From JADJRG01 sp964474905 (GTDB lineage: Bacteria; Myxococcota_A; Polyangia; Nannocystales; Nannocystaceae): a DNA stretch of 64,000 bases. Made by a program: the position numbers and the translations under genes. Where the stretch lies: positions 62,001 to 126,000 of the forward strand of contig CAYYUP010000006.1 of the NCBI GenBank assembly GCA_964474905.1, written 5' to 3'. Each line of letters opens with the position of its first letter. Position 1 is the first letter of the stretch. The notes beneath the pieces are model-generated. The model was not told the origin of the DNA. It was given only the letters and a program-made list of their open reading frames with translations, and made no database searches. This document shows positions 42,058 through 49,700 of this stretch, piece by piece.

Positions 42058-42669
42058 TCACTGAGCCGGAACCGGATAGGCACGCGAGCACTGGTCGATC
42101 AGCCAGGAGAGTTCGGCGCTACGGCGGGCGAGCAGCAGGGCCGCGCAGGCTGCAGCAGTTGGGCTGGTCTCGGCAATGCAGCCTTTGAGATCGCGTTCGC
42201 GGGTGCTCTTGAGGTTTTCCAGGATCTGCTCGCGTCGGCCATCCGAGGTTTCGATCGCGGCGTAAAAAGTGTCGGTGGCGGCGAACATCGCCTCGCAGGC
42301 GATCGCCGGATCGTTGGGCAGGGGGCTCGGCAGGCGCGGGTCGACGTAATCGCGGAGGCTCGCCGCTTCGGCGTCGTAATCGGGTTGATTGTCGTAGGTG
42401 CGAGTGTCCGGATTTGCCGTCCGAGTGGGCTGTGCACGCCGCCCCTTGCGGCGGCTCTTCGCGGCATTATTGGAAAATGGATCTGCACCGCTCGCCGAGC
42501 TCGGGCTGGTCAGCCTGCTTTCCGGGTCTTGACAGCCCGCGAGCCCGAGCCCGAGCCCGAGAGCAAAGCCGAGCACAGGGCAAGGGCTCGGGCGCCGGTT
42601 TGGGCGTCGAGGTTGCCCCCGCACCTGTGCGCATCGGCGTCGGTCATCGGTGTCGCTCTGCCGCTTCAT
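42058..42669 (-). CDS. Lipoprotein of unknown function
   Basis: 203 residues. After an Arg-rich N-region of about 30 residues comes a hydrophobic stretch PCPVLGFALGLGLGLAGC, with the lipid Cys in LAGC. The mature protein has a Ser/Arg linker and a helical C-terminal domain (AIACEAMFAATDTFYAAIE, ERDLKGCIAE, AAACAALLLARRSAELSWLI) with four or five cysteines. The repeated GLGLGL core is coded by a short GAGCCC repeat. The start at 42669 is the first in frame and gives a long N-region; a later start is possible. It is divergent from the multihaem cytochrome, 20 bases between starts. Confidence 0.65.
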   Translation of the reverse strand: MKRQSDTDDRRRCAQVRGQPRRPNRRPSPCPVLGFALGLGLGLAGCQDPESRLTSPSSASGADPFSNNAAKSRRKGRRAQPTRTANPDTRTYDNQPDYDAEAASLRDYVDPRLPSPLPNDPAIACEAMFAATDTFYAAIETSDGRREQILENLKSTRERDLKGCIAETSPTAAACAALLLARRSAELSWLIDQCSRAYPVPAQ

Positions 42670-42689
42670 TCGGCGTACGATACCTCAAC

Positions 42690-44570
42690 ATGCGCGTCTT
42701 TATGTGGGGGAGAGATCGCGGTTCTTGGGGTCGCGGGGGCCGGATTTTGACGGCCGTGGCTGGGCTCGCGGCGGGTCTCGTTGGCACCCGTGCAGTGGCG
42801 GCGCCGACCTTGCCCGGCGAGCTCAACACGCCCTTTGCCGATTCGGAGGACTGCGCCGAGTGTCACTCCTTCGCCAACAGCCCCGAGACTAAGGAGCAAC
42901 CGCTGGTCTCGCCGATCGCCTGGCAGGGCACGCTGATGGCCAACGCTGCCCGCGATCCCGTGTTTTGGGCCGGTGTCGCGATCGCCTCGCAGGACCAGCA
43001 AGAGCCCGACGAGACCGTGATTTGTGTGCGCTGCCACTCGCCGCAGGCATTTGTCGGTGGTCGCGGTGGATCGATCTCGATCGACGATCTCGATCCCGTC
43101 GATCGCGATGGCATCGGCTGTGATTTTTGCCATCGCATGATCGACGACGGCGAGACCGCGGCGGGCAACGCCCAATACGTGATCGACGACGTGCCGGCGA
43201 TCGACGGCAAGATCCCAAAACGCGGTCCCTGGGGTTACAAGATGGGCGAGCAGCCGCTGCACTCCTGGCTGGTCGACGAGCAACTCGGCGCTTCGCGGAC
43301 CTGTGGCACCTGCCACGATGTCACGACCCCGCGCGAGCGTGTCGATGCCCGCGGCGAGCCGATGGGTGCGCTTTTCAACGAGCAACGCACCTACTCCGAG
43401 TGGTTGGGGTCGGCCTATGGTCCCGGCGGCGACGAGCCCAAGAGCTGCCAGGATTGTCATATGCCGGCGGTCGCCGATGTCGCTGGTTGCGGAAAAAATG
43501 CCAGCGAGGGCGTGCTGCACGCGAGTGGCGGTCGTCGTCACGATCTCGCGGGCGGCAATCGCTTCATGATCGACGTGCTCCGCCAGCTCTACGGTGATGC
43601 GGGTACTGCCGAGGTAAAGGACGTCTTTTTCACGATCGCCGCCGACAATATCGACGCGACTCTCGCGACTGCGGCGAGCCTTGAGGTATCAGCCCCCGAA
43701 GCCGTCGACTTGGCTGTCGGCATCGCGGATCTCGAGGTCACGATTACGAATAAGACTGGCCATAAGCTGCCGACCGGTTACTCTGAGGGGCGGGTGATGT
43801 GGATCGAGGTCACGGCCCGTTACGGTGACGAGCTGGTCTACAGCTCCGGTCGTTGGCTCGATGGCGAGGGCCCCGAAGACGATCCGCAGGTGCGGCGCTA
43901 CGAGGCGATCGCCGTCAACTACGCTGATAAGCAGACTTTTCATCTCCTCCGAAATGATCATTGGCTGGTCGACTCTCGGATCCCCCCGAGGGGGCTGGGT
44001 GTCGATCCCGAGACCGATCCGATCGGCGATCGTTACAGCCTCGACGAGCAAGGAAAATGGCCCCACAGCGACACTGTAAACTATCTATTTCCGCCGGCGA
44101 TGGTCATGGATCAGACTCCGCGAGATCCGAGCGACGATCTGCTCGAACTCCGGGTGCGCCTGCTCTATCTCGTGAACTCGCCCGAGTACTTAGAATTCCT
44201 TGCCGACGCAAATATCACCAACAGTGCAGGTGCGCTTGCCTTTGATGTCTTTGCGGAACTCGGTGGCGTGCAGCCCTCGGTGCTCGCCGAGCAGGTGATA
44301 AGCCTTCCGCTTAGCGGTCTCGGTGGTGCGATGGCCGAAACTACCAGCAGCGGATCGTCATCGGCCGGCAGCAGCGGCAGCAGCGATAGCAGCGGTAGCA
44401 GCGGTAGCAGCGGTAGCGGTGCGACCTCGGCGAGCGCGGGTGGCAGCGCCGGCGAGGACTCCGGTGAGCAGGGCGGTTGCGGCTGTAGCAGCGGCGGCGA
44501 AGGTGCGCCGCTCAACAGCCTGCTCGGATTTGGTCTCGGTCTCGGTCTTTTATTTCGACGGCGAATGTGA
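42690..44570 (+). CDS. Pentahaem c-type cytochrome with MYXO-CTERM anchor
   Basis: 626 residues. Signal peptide about 1-37 (ILTAVAGLAAGLVGTRAVAA). Five CxxCH haem sites are visible: CAECH 55-59, CVRCH 112-116, CDFCH 144-148, CGTCH 205-209, CQDCH 253-257. The spacing resembles cytochrome c554-like multihaem proteins. The middle third lacks haem and reads as beta-rich (DLEVTITNKTGHKLPTGY). A Ser/Gly linker leads to a Cys-containing MYXO-CTERM end: GGCGCSS, a hydrophobic stretch LLGFGLGLGLLF and RRRM, which targets proteins for cleavage and surface attachment. It could carry electrons at the cell surface. No oxidase or reductase gene is adjacent. Confidence 0.88.
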   Translation: MRVFMWGRDRGSWGRGGRILTAVAGLAAGLVGTRAVAAPTLPGELNTPFADSEDCAECHSFANSPETKEQPLVSPIAWQGTLMANAARDPVFWAGVAIASQDQQEPDETVICVRCHSPQAFVGGRGGSISIDDLDPVDRDGIGCDFCHRMIDDGETAAGNAQYVIDDVPAIDGKIPKRGPWGYKMGEQPLHSWLVDEQLGASRTCGTCHDVTTPRERVDARGEPMGALFNEQRTYSEWLGSAYGPGGDEPKSCQDCHMPAVADVAGCGKNASEGVLHASGGRRHDLAGGNRFMIDVLRQLYGDAGTAEVKDVFFTIAADNIDATLATAASLEVSAPEAVDLAVGIADLEVTITNKTGHKLPTGYSEGRVMWIEVTARYGDELVYSSGRWLDGEGPEDDPQVRRYEAIAVNYADKQTFHLLRNDHWLVDSRIPPRGLGVDPETDPIGDRYSLDEQGKWPHSDTVNYLFPPAMVMDQTPRDPSDDLLELRVRLLYLVNSPEYLEFLADANITNSAGALAFDVFAELGGVQPSVLAEQVISLPLSGLGGAMAETTSSGSSSAGSSGSSDSSGSSGSSGSGATSASAGGSAGEDSGEQGGCGCSSGGEGAPLNSLLGFGLGLGLLFRRRM

Positions 44571-44637
44571 CCTGCTCCCGGGGGTCCGGTCGCAAGGTCT
44601 CCGGTGATGTGCACGCGTACATTACGAGAGCACAGCG

Positions 44638-44660
44638 GAGCCCCTGGGGTTTTGGGGCTC
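44638..44660. terminator. Hairpin between convergent genes
   Basis: GAGCCCC (44638-44644), loop of nine bases, GGGGCTC (44654-44660). It sits between the cytochrome stop (44570, +) and the lipoprotein stop (44699, -). No U-tract follows in either direction, so termination is only probable. Confidence 0.45.
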
Positions 44661-44698
44661 ACGCTGCGCTCGCAGTGTTTCCGGGTAGTTCCTACCTG

Positions 44699-45466
44699 CT
44701 ACCAGCCGCAGCACTCGAAGGAGAACTGCTCGAGCACGTTGGGGTCAAACTTGGCGCAGAGGTTCATCTTGGACGGGCACTCCATGGTCATCTCGCCGTC
44801 CTCGAAGCATACGCAGGATTTCGCGGTGCACTCGAACTCATGCAGGTAGTCGCCGGGGCAGGTTTCGATGAGGTCACACTCAGTGCCCTCCATGTTTGCG
44901 CCGGCGCCGAATGTACATTCACCGTCTCCATCGCAGGCTGCGCTGACAGCATCGTCCTCCGCTGCGCAGTAGTCGGGGTCCGTGAAGTCTTTGCAGGTCG
45001 CGCTGGCGATGCATTCGTTGAGCGCGATCGCGGCATCTTCGCAGGCCTGATCCGGCTCTAGCGGGGTCGACTCGTCGATGCAGATCTCGATACATTCCTC
45101 GAGAGTGCTGTTGTCTGGGAAGCACTCGACGAACGGAGCGCAGGCGGTCTTGCAGCTCTCGGCGATCGCATCGCTGCCGCCGGTGGTGGTGCCGGTGGTG
45201 GTACCAGTGGTGGTACCGGTGGTGGTGGTGGCGTCGGTGGTGGCGTCGTCGGTGGTCGACGAGCCGGCGGATGCCGAGTTCGAGCCGCCGGAGGTGCTGC
45301 TTGTCTCGGTGTCACCGGAGGTACTGGTACCGCTGGTGCTGCTGCTTGATCCAGAGGTGGAGCCATCGCTGTCGCTGGTGCCCTGGGTCTCGGAGGAGCT
45401 GCCGGGGCAGGCACCTAGGAGGGGCATGAGGAGAGCCAAGAAGAGGGATATGGTGTGCTTGTGCAT
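44699..45466 (-). CDS. Cys-rich lipoprotein with long Ser/Thr linker
   Basis: 255 residues. Signal MHKHTISLFLALLMPLLGAC anchors C20. Residues about 21-95 are a Ser/Thr/Gly/Asp linker. The C-terminal domain has about fifteen cysteines: CKTACAPFVECFPD, CIEICIDE, CEDAAIALNECIASATCKD, CAAEDDAVSAACDG, and a final pair CVCFEDG and FECCGW. The spacing recalls disulfide-rich helical domains of secreted myxobacterial proteins. Function unknown; likely outer surface. Confidence 0.8.
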   Translation of the reverse strand: MHKHTISLFLALLMPLLGACPGSSSETQGTSDSDGSTSGSSSSTSGTSTSGDTETSSTSGGSNSASAGSSTTDDATTDATTTTGTTTGTTTGTTTGGSDAIAESCKTACAPFVECFPDNSTLEECIEICIDESTPLEPDQACEDAAIALNECIASATCKDFTDPDYCAAEDDAVSAACDGDGECTFGAGANMEGTECDLIETCPGDYLHEFECTAKSCVCFEDGEMTMECPSKMNLCAKFDPNVLEQFSFECCGW

Positions 45467-45650
45467 GGTAGTTACAGGGCCTGCGGACGTCGGCTAGACC
45501 GCGAGCGGACGCATAATGACCGCAGGGGCCCGGCCTTGCAAGCCGCTGGCCACCTTCGGCGGATGAGGGCCGCCACCTGCGTAGTTGACCTCACAGTCTC
45601 GGCGGTTCGATGGTGCTGAGAGTTGCGGAGACCCTGGTATCTTCGGCCCG

Positions 45651-46715
45651 ATGCCGACGACGGTTCTCTTGAGCGACGATATGGGTAGGCCCTGGCGGAT
45701 CACCCTCTGCGGGGCCTCTGTGATCACTGGCGAAGGCACCTCGCGGGTGGTCCAGGAACTCGGTGACGACGAGCAGGCCCGCGAGCACTTCGAGCGTGTG
45801 CTGATGCGTCGCCGCCGCGATCGCTACACGCTTGTCGAGGTCAAGGAGATCGACGACTCGGATCCTCTTTTAGAGATCGATCCGCTCGGCGATCGAGCGC
45901 GCTGGGAGCCCGAGCGCGGTTGCCTCACCGTCACCTTTAAAGACACCGCCGATCGGGCGCTTTGCGAGGTGGTAATCGAGCGGGCCAACAAGCTTGGAGC
46001 GCGGGTCTTGCACCTGCTCTGCGACTCTGCGAGCCCCGGTGACGCCTTCCCTGACGCCCTGCTCTCGGTCACACTAGAGACCGTCGAGGTGCTGATCCTC
46101 GACACCTACTGGCAAAGCCTCGCGCGTCAGCGACGGAATTATTTTGGCGATCTGGCGGAGATTTTTGAGGCGATGCCCAACCTCGATCGCTGCTTCATCA
46201 GCGGTGCGATCAAGGCGACGCCCTTTGCCCACAGCCGGCTCCGCGAGCTCTACTTGCTCGGCGATCCGCTGCCCGAGGTAACCGTCGCGGCGCTCGCGGA
46301 GTCGCAGCTGCCGGCGCTCGAATTTTTGGGCCTCAAGCTCGCCGGGGAGGATGAGCCGGCGGAGGGCACGACGGTCTGCGAAGGGCTCGCGGGGCTCTAC
46401 GCGCCGAAGCTCGGCGAGGTGATGATCGAGGGGCTTGCAGACATCGTCGGTGTGCTCGGCAGCGACGCCTTGGAGGGCCTGTTGCGCGACGGATCGGTGC
46501 TCTCCTTGGGTGGCGAAATCGACGACGAGGACGCACTGCACGCGGTTCTTCGGCTCCGCAAAGTGGGGCTGCATCGGCTCTCCGAGTTGGCTCTACCGCT
46601 TGCGGACACCCTCTCGACCGACGGAGATGCGACCGCACGCGAGATCATCAATACGCTGGTCGACACCGACGAATACCCGCGGACGATGGAGCCTACGACC
46701 TACTTGGAGTGGTAG
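45651..46715 (+). CDS. Uncharacterised cytoplasmic protein, WGR-like N-terminus and leucine-rich-repeat-like body
   Basis: 354 residues from ATG 45651. Residues about 30-60 (DDEQAREHFERVLMRRRRD) look like the helix of a WGR domain. The rest has repeats of the form L..LFL and LRELYLLG, LEFLGLKLAG, KLGEVMIEGLADIVGVLG, with 20-30 residue spacing, as in short leucine-rich-repeat proteins. No TM or signal. WGR-LRR proteins in bacteria are of unknown role. The gene starts about 185 bases from the divergent lipoprotein. Confidence 0.6.
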   Translation: MPTTVLLSDDMGRPWRITLCGASVITGEGTSRVVQELGDDEQAREHFERVLMRRRRDRYTLVEVKEIDDSDPLLEIDPLGDRARWEPERGCLTVTFKDTADRALCEVVIERANKLGARVLHLLCDSASPGDAFPDALLSVTLETVEVLILDTYWQSLARQRRNYFGDLAEIFEAMPNLDRCFISGAIKATPFAHSRLRELYLLGDPLPEVTVAALAESQLPALEFLGLKLAGEDEPAEGTTVCEGLAGLYAPKLGEVMIEGLADIVGVLGSDALEGLLRDGSVLSLGGEIDDEDALHAVLRLRKVGLHRLSELALPLADTLSTDGDATAREIINTLVDTDEYPRTMEPTTYLEW

Positions 46716-46739
46716 CGGGGCGGGCCCGGGAGTGCGAGG

Positions 46740-47912
46740 ATGCGGGCCATGTCGAGACCGCATCAGCACCAGCCAACGATCGCCCTTGGAGCATTGACCG
46801 CGGGTCTTATGCTCTGTCTCGGATGTGGCGACCCCTCGACCGCCAGCGCGGGGTCGACGAGCAGCGACTCGGCCGTGACCGGGGAGACCCGCGGCACCAG
46901 CGAGACCGGCAGCTCGAGCAGCGGTAGCTCGGGCAGCGGTAGCTCGGGCAGCGGTAGCTCGGGCAGCGGTAGCTCGAGCAGCAGCACGGAGGCGACGACG
47001 GAGGCGACGACGGAGGCGACGACGGAGGCGATGACGGACGCGACGACGGATGCGACGACGGGCACGACGACGGGCACGACAACGGGCGGCATGCTCGAGG
47101 AGTGTCCGATGATCGACGACGGGCAGGAGCTGGCAAAGATCAAAAATCCCGCGATCAACGAGGCCTCGGGCATGGTCGCGAGCCGCGAGCAGGCGGACGT
47201 GCTCTGGGTGCACAACGACTCCGGTGATGGCGCACGGGTCTACGCGATGACCACCGCCGGCGAGACGATTGGCTCCTTTGTGCTCGACGGAGTGCTCGCG
47301 CTCGATTGGGAGGATATGGCCATTGGGCCAGGTCCGATGCCGGGTAAGGATGGTTGGTGGCTCTACATGGGGGACATCGGCGACAACGCCAAGCTGCGTC
47401 CCTGGGTCTCGATCTACCGGATCCCCGAGCCCAACGCCGCCGACGCGATGGGCGGAGAGCTCACCGTGAAGGGCGTCGAGACCTTTAACCTGATCTATCC
47501 CGACGGCCCCCATGATGCCGAGACCCTGCTCGTCGACCCCGTGACCGGCGAGCTGGTGATCGTGATCAAGGGCGACAAGAGCGGTGTCTATCGCCTGGAG
47601 GGGCCGCTCACCGAGGGCGGTACCTTCATGCTCGAGGAGGTCAAGCCGGTGAACGTGCCGCTGGTGATCACAACCGCAGGCGACGTCTCCCCGCTCGGCG
47701 ATTTTGTCATCGTGCGCACCTACATCGACGCGATGCTGTGGCTGCGACCGCCGGGCACCAGCCTCTCCGACGCCTTCAAGGGCGAGCCCTGCGAGGTACC
47801 GGTCAAGCTCGAGATCCAGGGCGAGACCGTGGCGATCGCCGGTGACGCGAGCGGTTATTACACCCTCAGCGAGAAAGAGGCGCAGCCGCTGTGGTGGTAC
47901 GAATCCCAGTGA
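46740..47912 (+). CDS. Lipoprotein with Ser/Thr linker and beta-propeller-like domain
   Basis: 390 residues. The signal ends LTAGLMLCLGCGDP, with the acylated Cys in LGC. A Gly-Ser and Thr-Glu repeat linker (GSSGSGSSGSGSS, then ATTEATTEATTE) spans about 35-115. The rest has repeated strands with GD turns: DVLWVHNDSGDGARVYAM, GWWLYMGDIGDNAKLRPWV, GELVIVIKGDKSGVYRLEG. The pattern GDIGDNxxxR is shared by a family of predicted beta-propellers with unknown substrate. The linker DNA is a minisatellite of GGTAGCTCGGGCAGC. Start 46740 or ATG 46749. Confidence 0.75.
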   Translation: MRAMSRPHQHQPTIALGALTAGLMLCLGCGDPSTASAGSTSSDSAVTGETRGTSETGSSSSGSSGSGSSGSGSSGSGSSSSSTEATTEATTEATTEAMTDATTDATTGTTTGTTTGGMLEECPMIDDGQELAKIKNPAINEASGMVASREQADVLWVHNDSGDGARVYAMTTAGETIGSFVLDGVLALDWEDMAIGPGPMPGKDGWWLYMGDIGDNAKLRPWVSIYRIPEPNAADAMGGELTVKGVETFNLIYPDGPHDAETLLVDPVTGELVIVIKGDKSGVYRLEGPLTEGGTFMLEEVKPVNVPLVITTAGDVSPLGDFVIVRTYIDAMLWLRPPGTSLSDAFKGEPCEVPVKLEIQGETVAIAGDASGYYTLSEKEAQPLWWYESQ

Positions 47913-48166
47913 GTGCCGGTGGGCTTGAGCCAATAGTAATTGAACTCTTGGGGGCCTCCTGCAGGCGAGAATGACCGGCCGATCCAAAAATCGGGCGGTT
48001 GTCCGGTAGGCCTTTCGTTTGGCGAGCAAGTGGCGATAACGGTGTCCTGATGCGTATTGCGAATATCCTCAGGCATTTGCGAATAGTCTAAAAATTGGTT
48101 TTCGGAATATTCGCAACTCACTCCTGCGAATATTCGCAATCGTAGTTCGTAAATTGATTCGCTCAT
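47858..48166 (-). CDS. Possible small protein, low-GC
   Basis: 102 residues from ATG 48166 (MSESIYELRLRIFAGV) to TAA 47858, with AAGGCG six bases before the start. The composition is protein-like (PPDFWIGRSFSPAGG, YYWLKPTGTHW) and codon use is clearly less GC-rich than the neighbours. It overlaps the last 55 bases of the lipoprotein gene on the other strand, and its 5' third contains the GCGAATA repeat cluster, so it could also be a chance frame over a regulatory region or a decayed gene. No family recognised. Confidence 0.4.
   Translation of the reverse strand: MSESIYELRLRIFAGVSCEYSENQFLDYSQMPEDIRNTHQDTVIATCSPNERPTGQPPDFWIGRSFSPAGGPQEFNYYWLKPTGTHWDSYHHSGCASFSLRV
48057..48138. promoter_or_regulatory. 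Cluster of TTGCGAATA sites, candidate metal-regulator operators
   Basis: Direct copies TTGCGAATA at 48057 and 48077 (20 bases apart), an inverted copy TATTCGCAA at 48108-48116, and a perfect 14-base palindrome TGCGAATATTCGCA at 48125-48138. The cluster is 135-215 bases before cusC. Palindromes with AATATTCG cores are common for ArsR/SmtB-type metalloregulators, so it may control the efflux operon, or the possible minus-strand gene at 47858-48166 whose 5' part overlaps it. Confidence 0.6.
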
Positions 48167-48272
48167 CGGATCGCCTTGACGAGTGCAGATTCTTGGGGCA
48201 AGCCAACAAGGCATGGCTGCCGAGTCGGGTGTGATTTGGCGGCGCTCTGGATCCCCGAAGGCTGCGCACGCT

Positions 48273-49700
48273 ATGAGAGTACCCCGTCGCAATTCCAGGA
48301 GCGTCTGTTCGCAGGCGCCTACCTGGCTGCTCGCCTTTTTGTCGGTTTCGATGTCGCTGTCGTCTGCCTGCATCGGTGCCATCGAGCGCAGCACTCGATC
48401 GGATCTGGAGCGCGTCGACGGGGGGTTGGCGCCGCTGGTACGAAGCGGCGAGGAGGGGGAGCTCGGTCAGGATGAGCCCGCTCCGCAGTTCAATGGTTCG
48501 CTCGCCGCTTATCAGGCCTATGCTTTTGAGCACAGTCCTGAGCTTCGGGCCAGCTTCGAGGCCTGGAGGGCGGCGACTTACCGACCCGGTAAGGTGCGCC
48601 GGATCCCCGAGCTTGTGGTCTCCTACGCCGGATTTATTCGCAGCGTAGAGACCCGGGTTGGCCCGCAGCGACATAAATTGGGGATCCAGCAGTGGTTTCC
48701 ATGGCCCACCAAGCTGAGTGCCGCGGGCGATGCGGAGGCCTTGGCGGCTCGCTCTGCGCAGCGGCAATTCGAGGCCTACGCTCTACAAATTTCGGCGGAG
48801 GTCTCGACTGCGTTTTGGCGACTTTGGTGGATCGATCGGCGACAAGAGATCGAAAGCATCGAGATCGAGCTCCTGCGGACTCTCGCGGAGTTGGTGAAGG
48901 TGCGTGTCGAGGCCAGCGTTGCCGACATTTCGGATCTCACGCGGATCAACCTGCGGGTTGAGCACGCCGTCGATTCGCTTGCCAGCTTGGACCGGGAGGA
49001 GCAAATCGCCTCAGTTGCGCTCGTGCGGGTGCTCGGGGCTCCCGCGGGCACGGCAACGCCGGTCGACAAGACATCACCGGCCTTGGGCTTGCCGGTGGAG
49101 GACCCCGCGATGCTGCGTCAGGCGGTGGCGGAGCATCCTCAGATCGAGGCTGTGGGGTTGATGTCCGACTCCTTCGACGAGCGAGCGCGGGCGCAAAGGG
49201 CCGATCGCTACCCGAGTCTGGGCCTCGGGGTCGACTGGATCATCACCGGTCCCGCGCTCGATCCAACGATGGCGGACTCGGGTAAGGACGCGGTCGTCGG
49301 CATGGCGGCGATCAAGGTACCGCTCTCGCTGGGTGCCTACGCGGCCGGCGAGAACGAGGCGAAGGCCCGTGGTCGAATGTACCGAGCGCAGGAACTCGCA
49401 GCCCGCAACCGAGCGATCGAAGAGCTTGGACGGGTGATGGCGATCCTCCGCGACGCCAAACGCCGACTGAAGCTCTACGAAGGCACGATGATCCCGCTGG
49501 CCGAGACTTCGTACGAAGCGGTGCAGGCGAGCTATCAGAGCGGGCGTGCCAATGTTGACGAGATTTTGGTCGCGGAGCGCGAGTTTCTCGACCTCCAACT
49601 CAAGGCGCTGCGCGCTCGGGCCGATGGTGCCAGCGCCTGGGCGTTGCTCGAGCGGGTGGTGGGCCGTCCCGTGCGTGCCGAGCCCGAGGACAAACGATGA
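48273..49700 (+). CDS. cusC: TolC/CusC-type outer-membrane efflux lipoprotein
   Basis: 475 residues from ATG 48273. The signal ends SVSMSLSSACIGA, with a lipobox Cys as in CusC. The mature part has the two tandem helical hairpins of TolC proteins: LRASFEAWRAATYRPGKV, ADISDLTRINLRVEHAVDSL, ALVRVLGAP and, in the second repeat, YEAVQASYQSGRANVDEIL, which is the classic TolC conserved region. It forms the outer-membrane exit of the CusCBA pump. Its stop overlaps the adaptor start as ATGA. The frame is open to 48183 but the signal starts at 48273. Confidence 0.87.
   Translation: MRVPRRNSRSVCSQAPTWLLAFLSVSMSLSSACIGAIERSTRSDLERVDGGLAPLVRSGEEGELGQDEPAPQFNGSLAAYQAYAFEHSPELRASFEAWRAATYRPGKVRRIPELVVSYAGFIRSVETRVGPQRHKLGIQQWFPWPTKLSAAGDAEALAARSAQRQFEAYALQISAEVSTAFWRLWWIDRRQEIESIEIELLRTLAELVKVRVEASVADISDLTRINLRVEHAVDSLASLDREEQIASVALVRVLGAPAGTATPVDKTSPALGLPVEDPAMLRQAVAEHPQIEAVGLMSDSFDERARAQRADRYPSLGLGVDWIITGPALDPTMADSGKDAVVGMAAIKVPLSLGAYAAGENEAKARGRMYRAQELAARNRAIEELGRVMAILRDAKRRLKLYEGTMIPLAETSYEAVQASYQSGRANVDEILVAEREFLDLQLKALRARADGASAWALLERVVGRPVRAEPEDKR

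Noticed and set aside
41671..42750. Plus-strand frame spanning the gap at 41841-41940
   Set aside because: The join across N is arbitrary, and the right part is antisense of the lipoprotein at 42058-42669.
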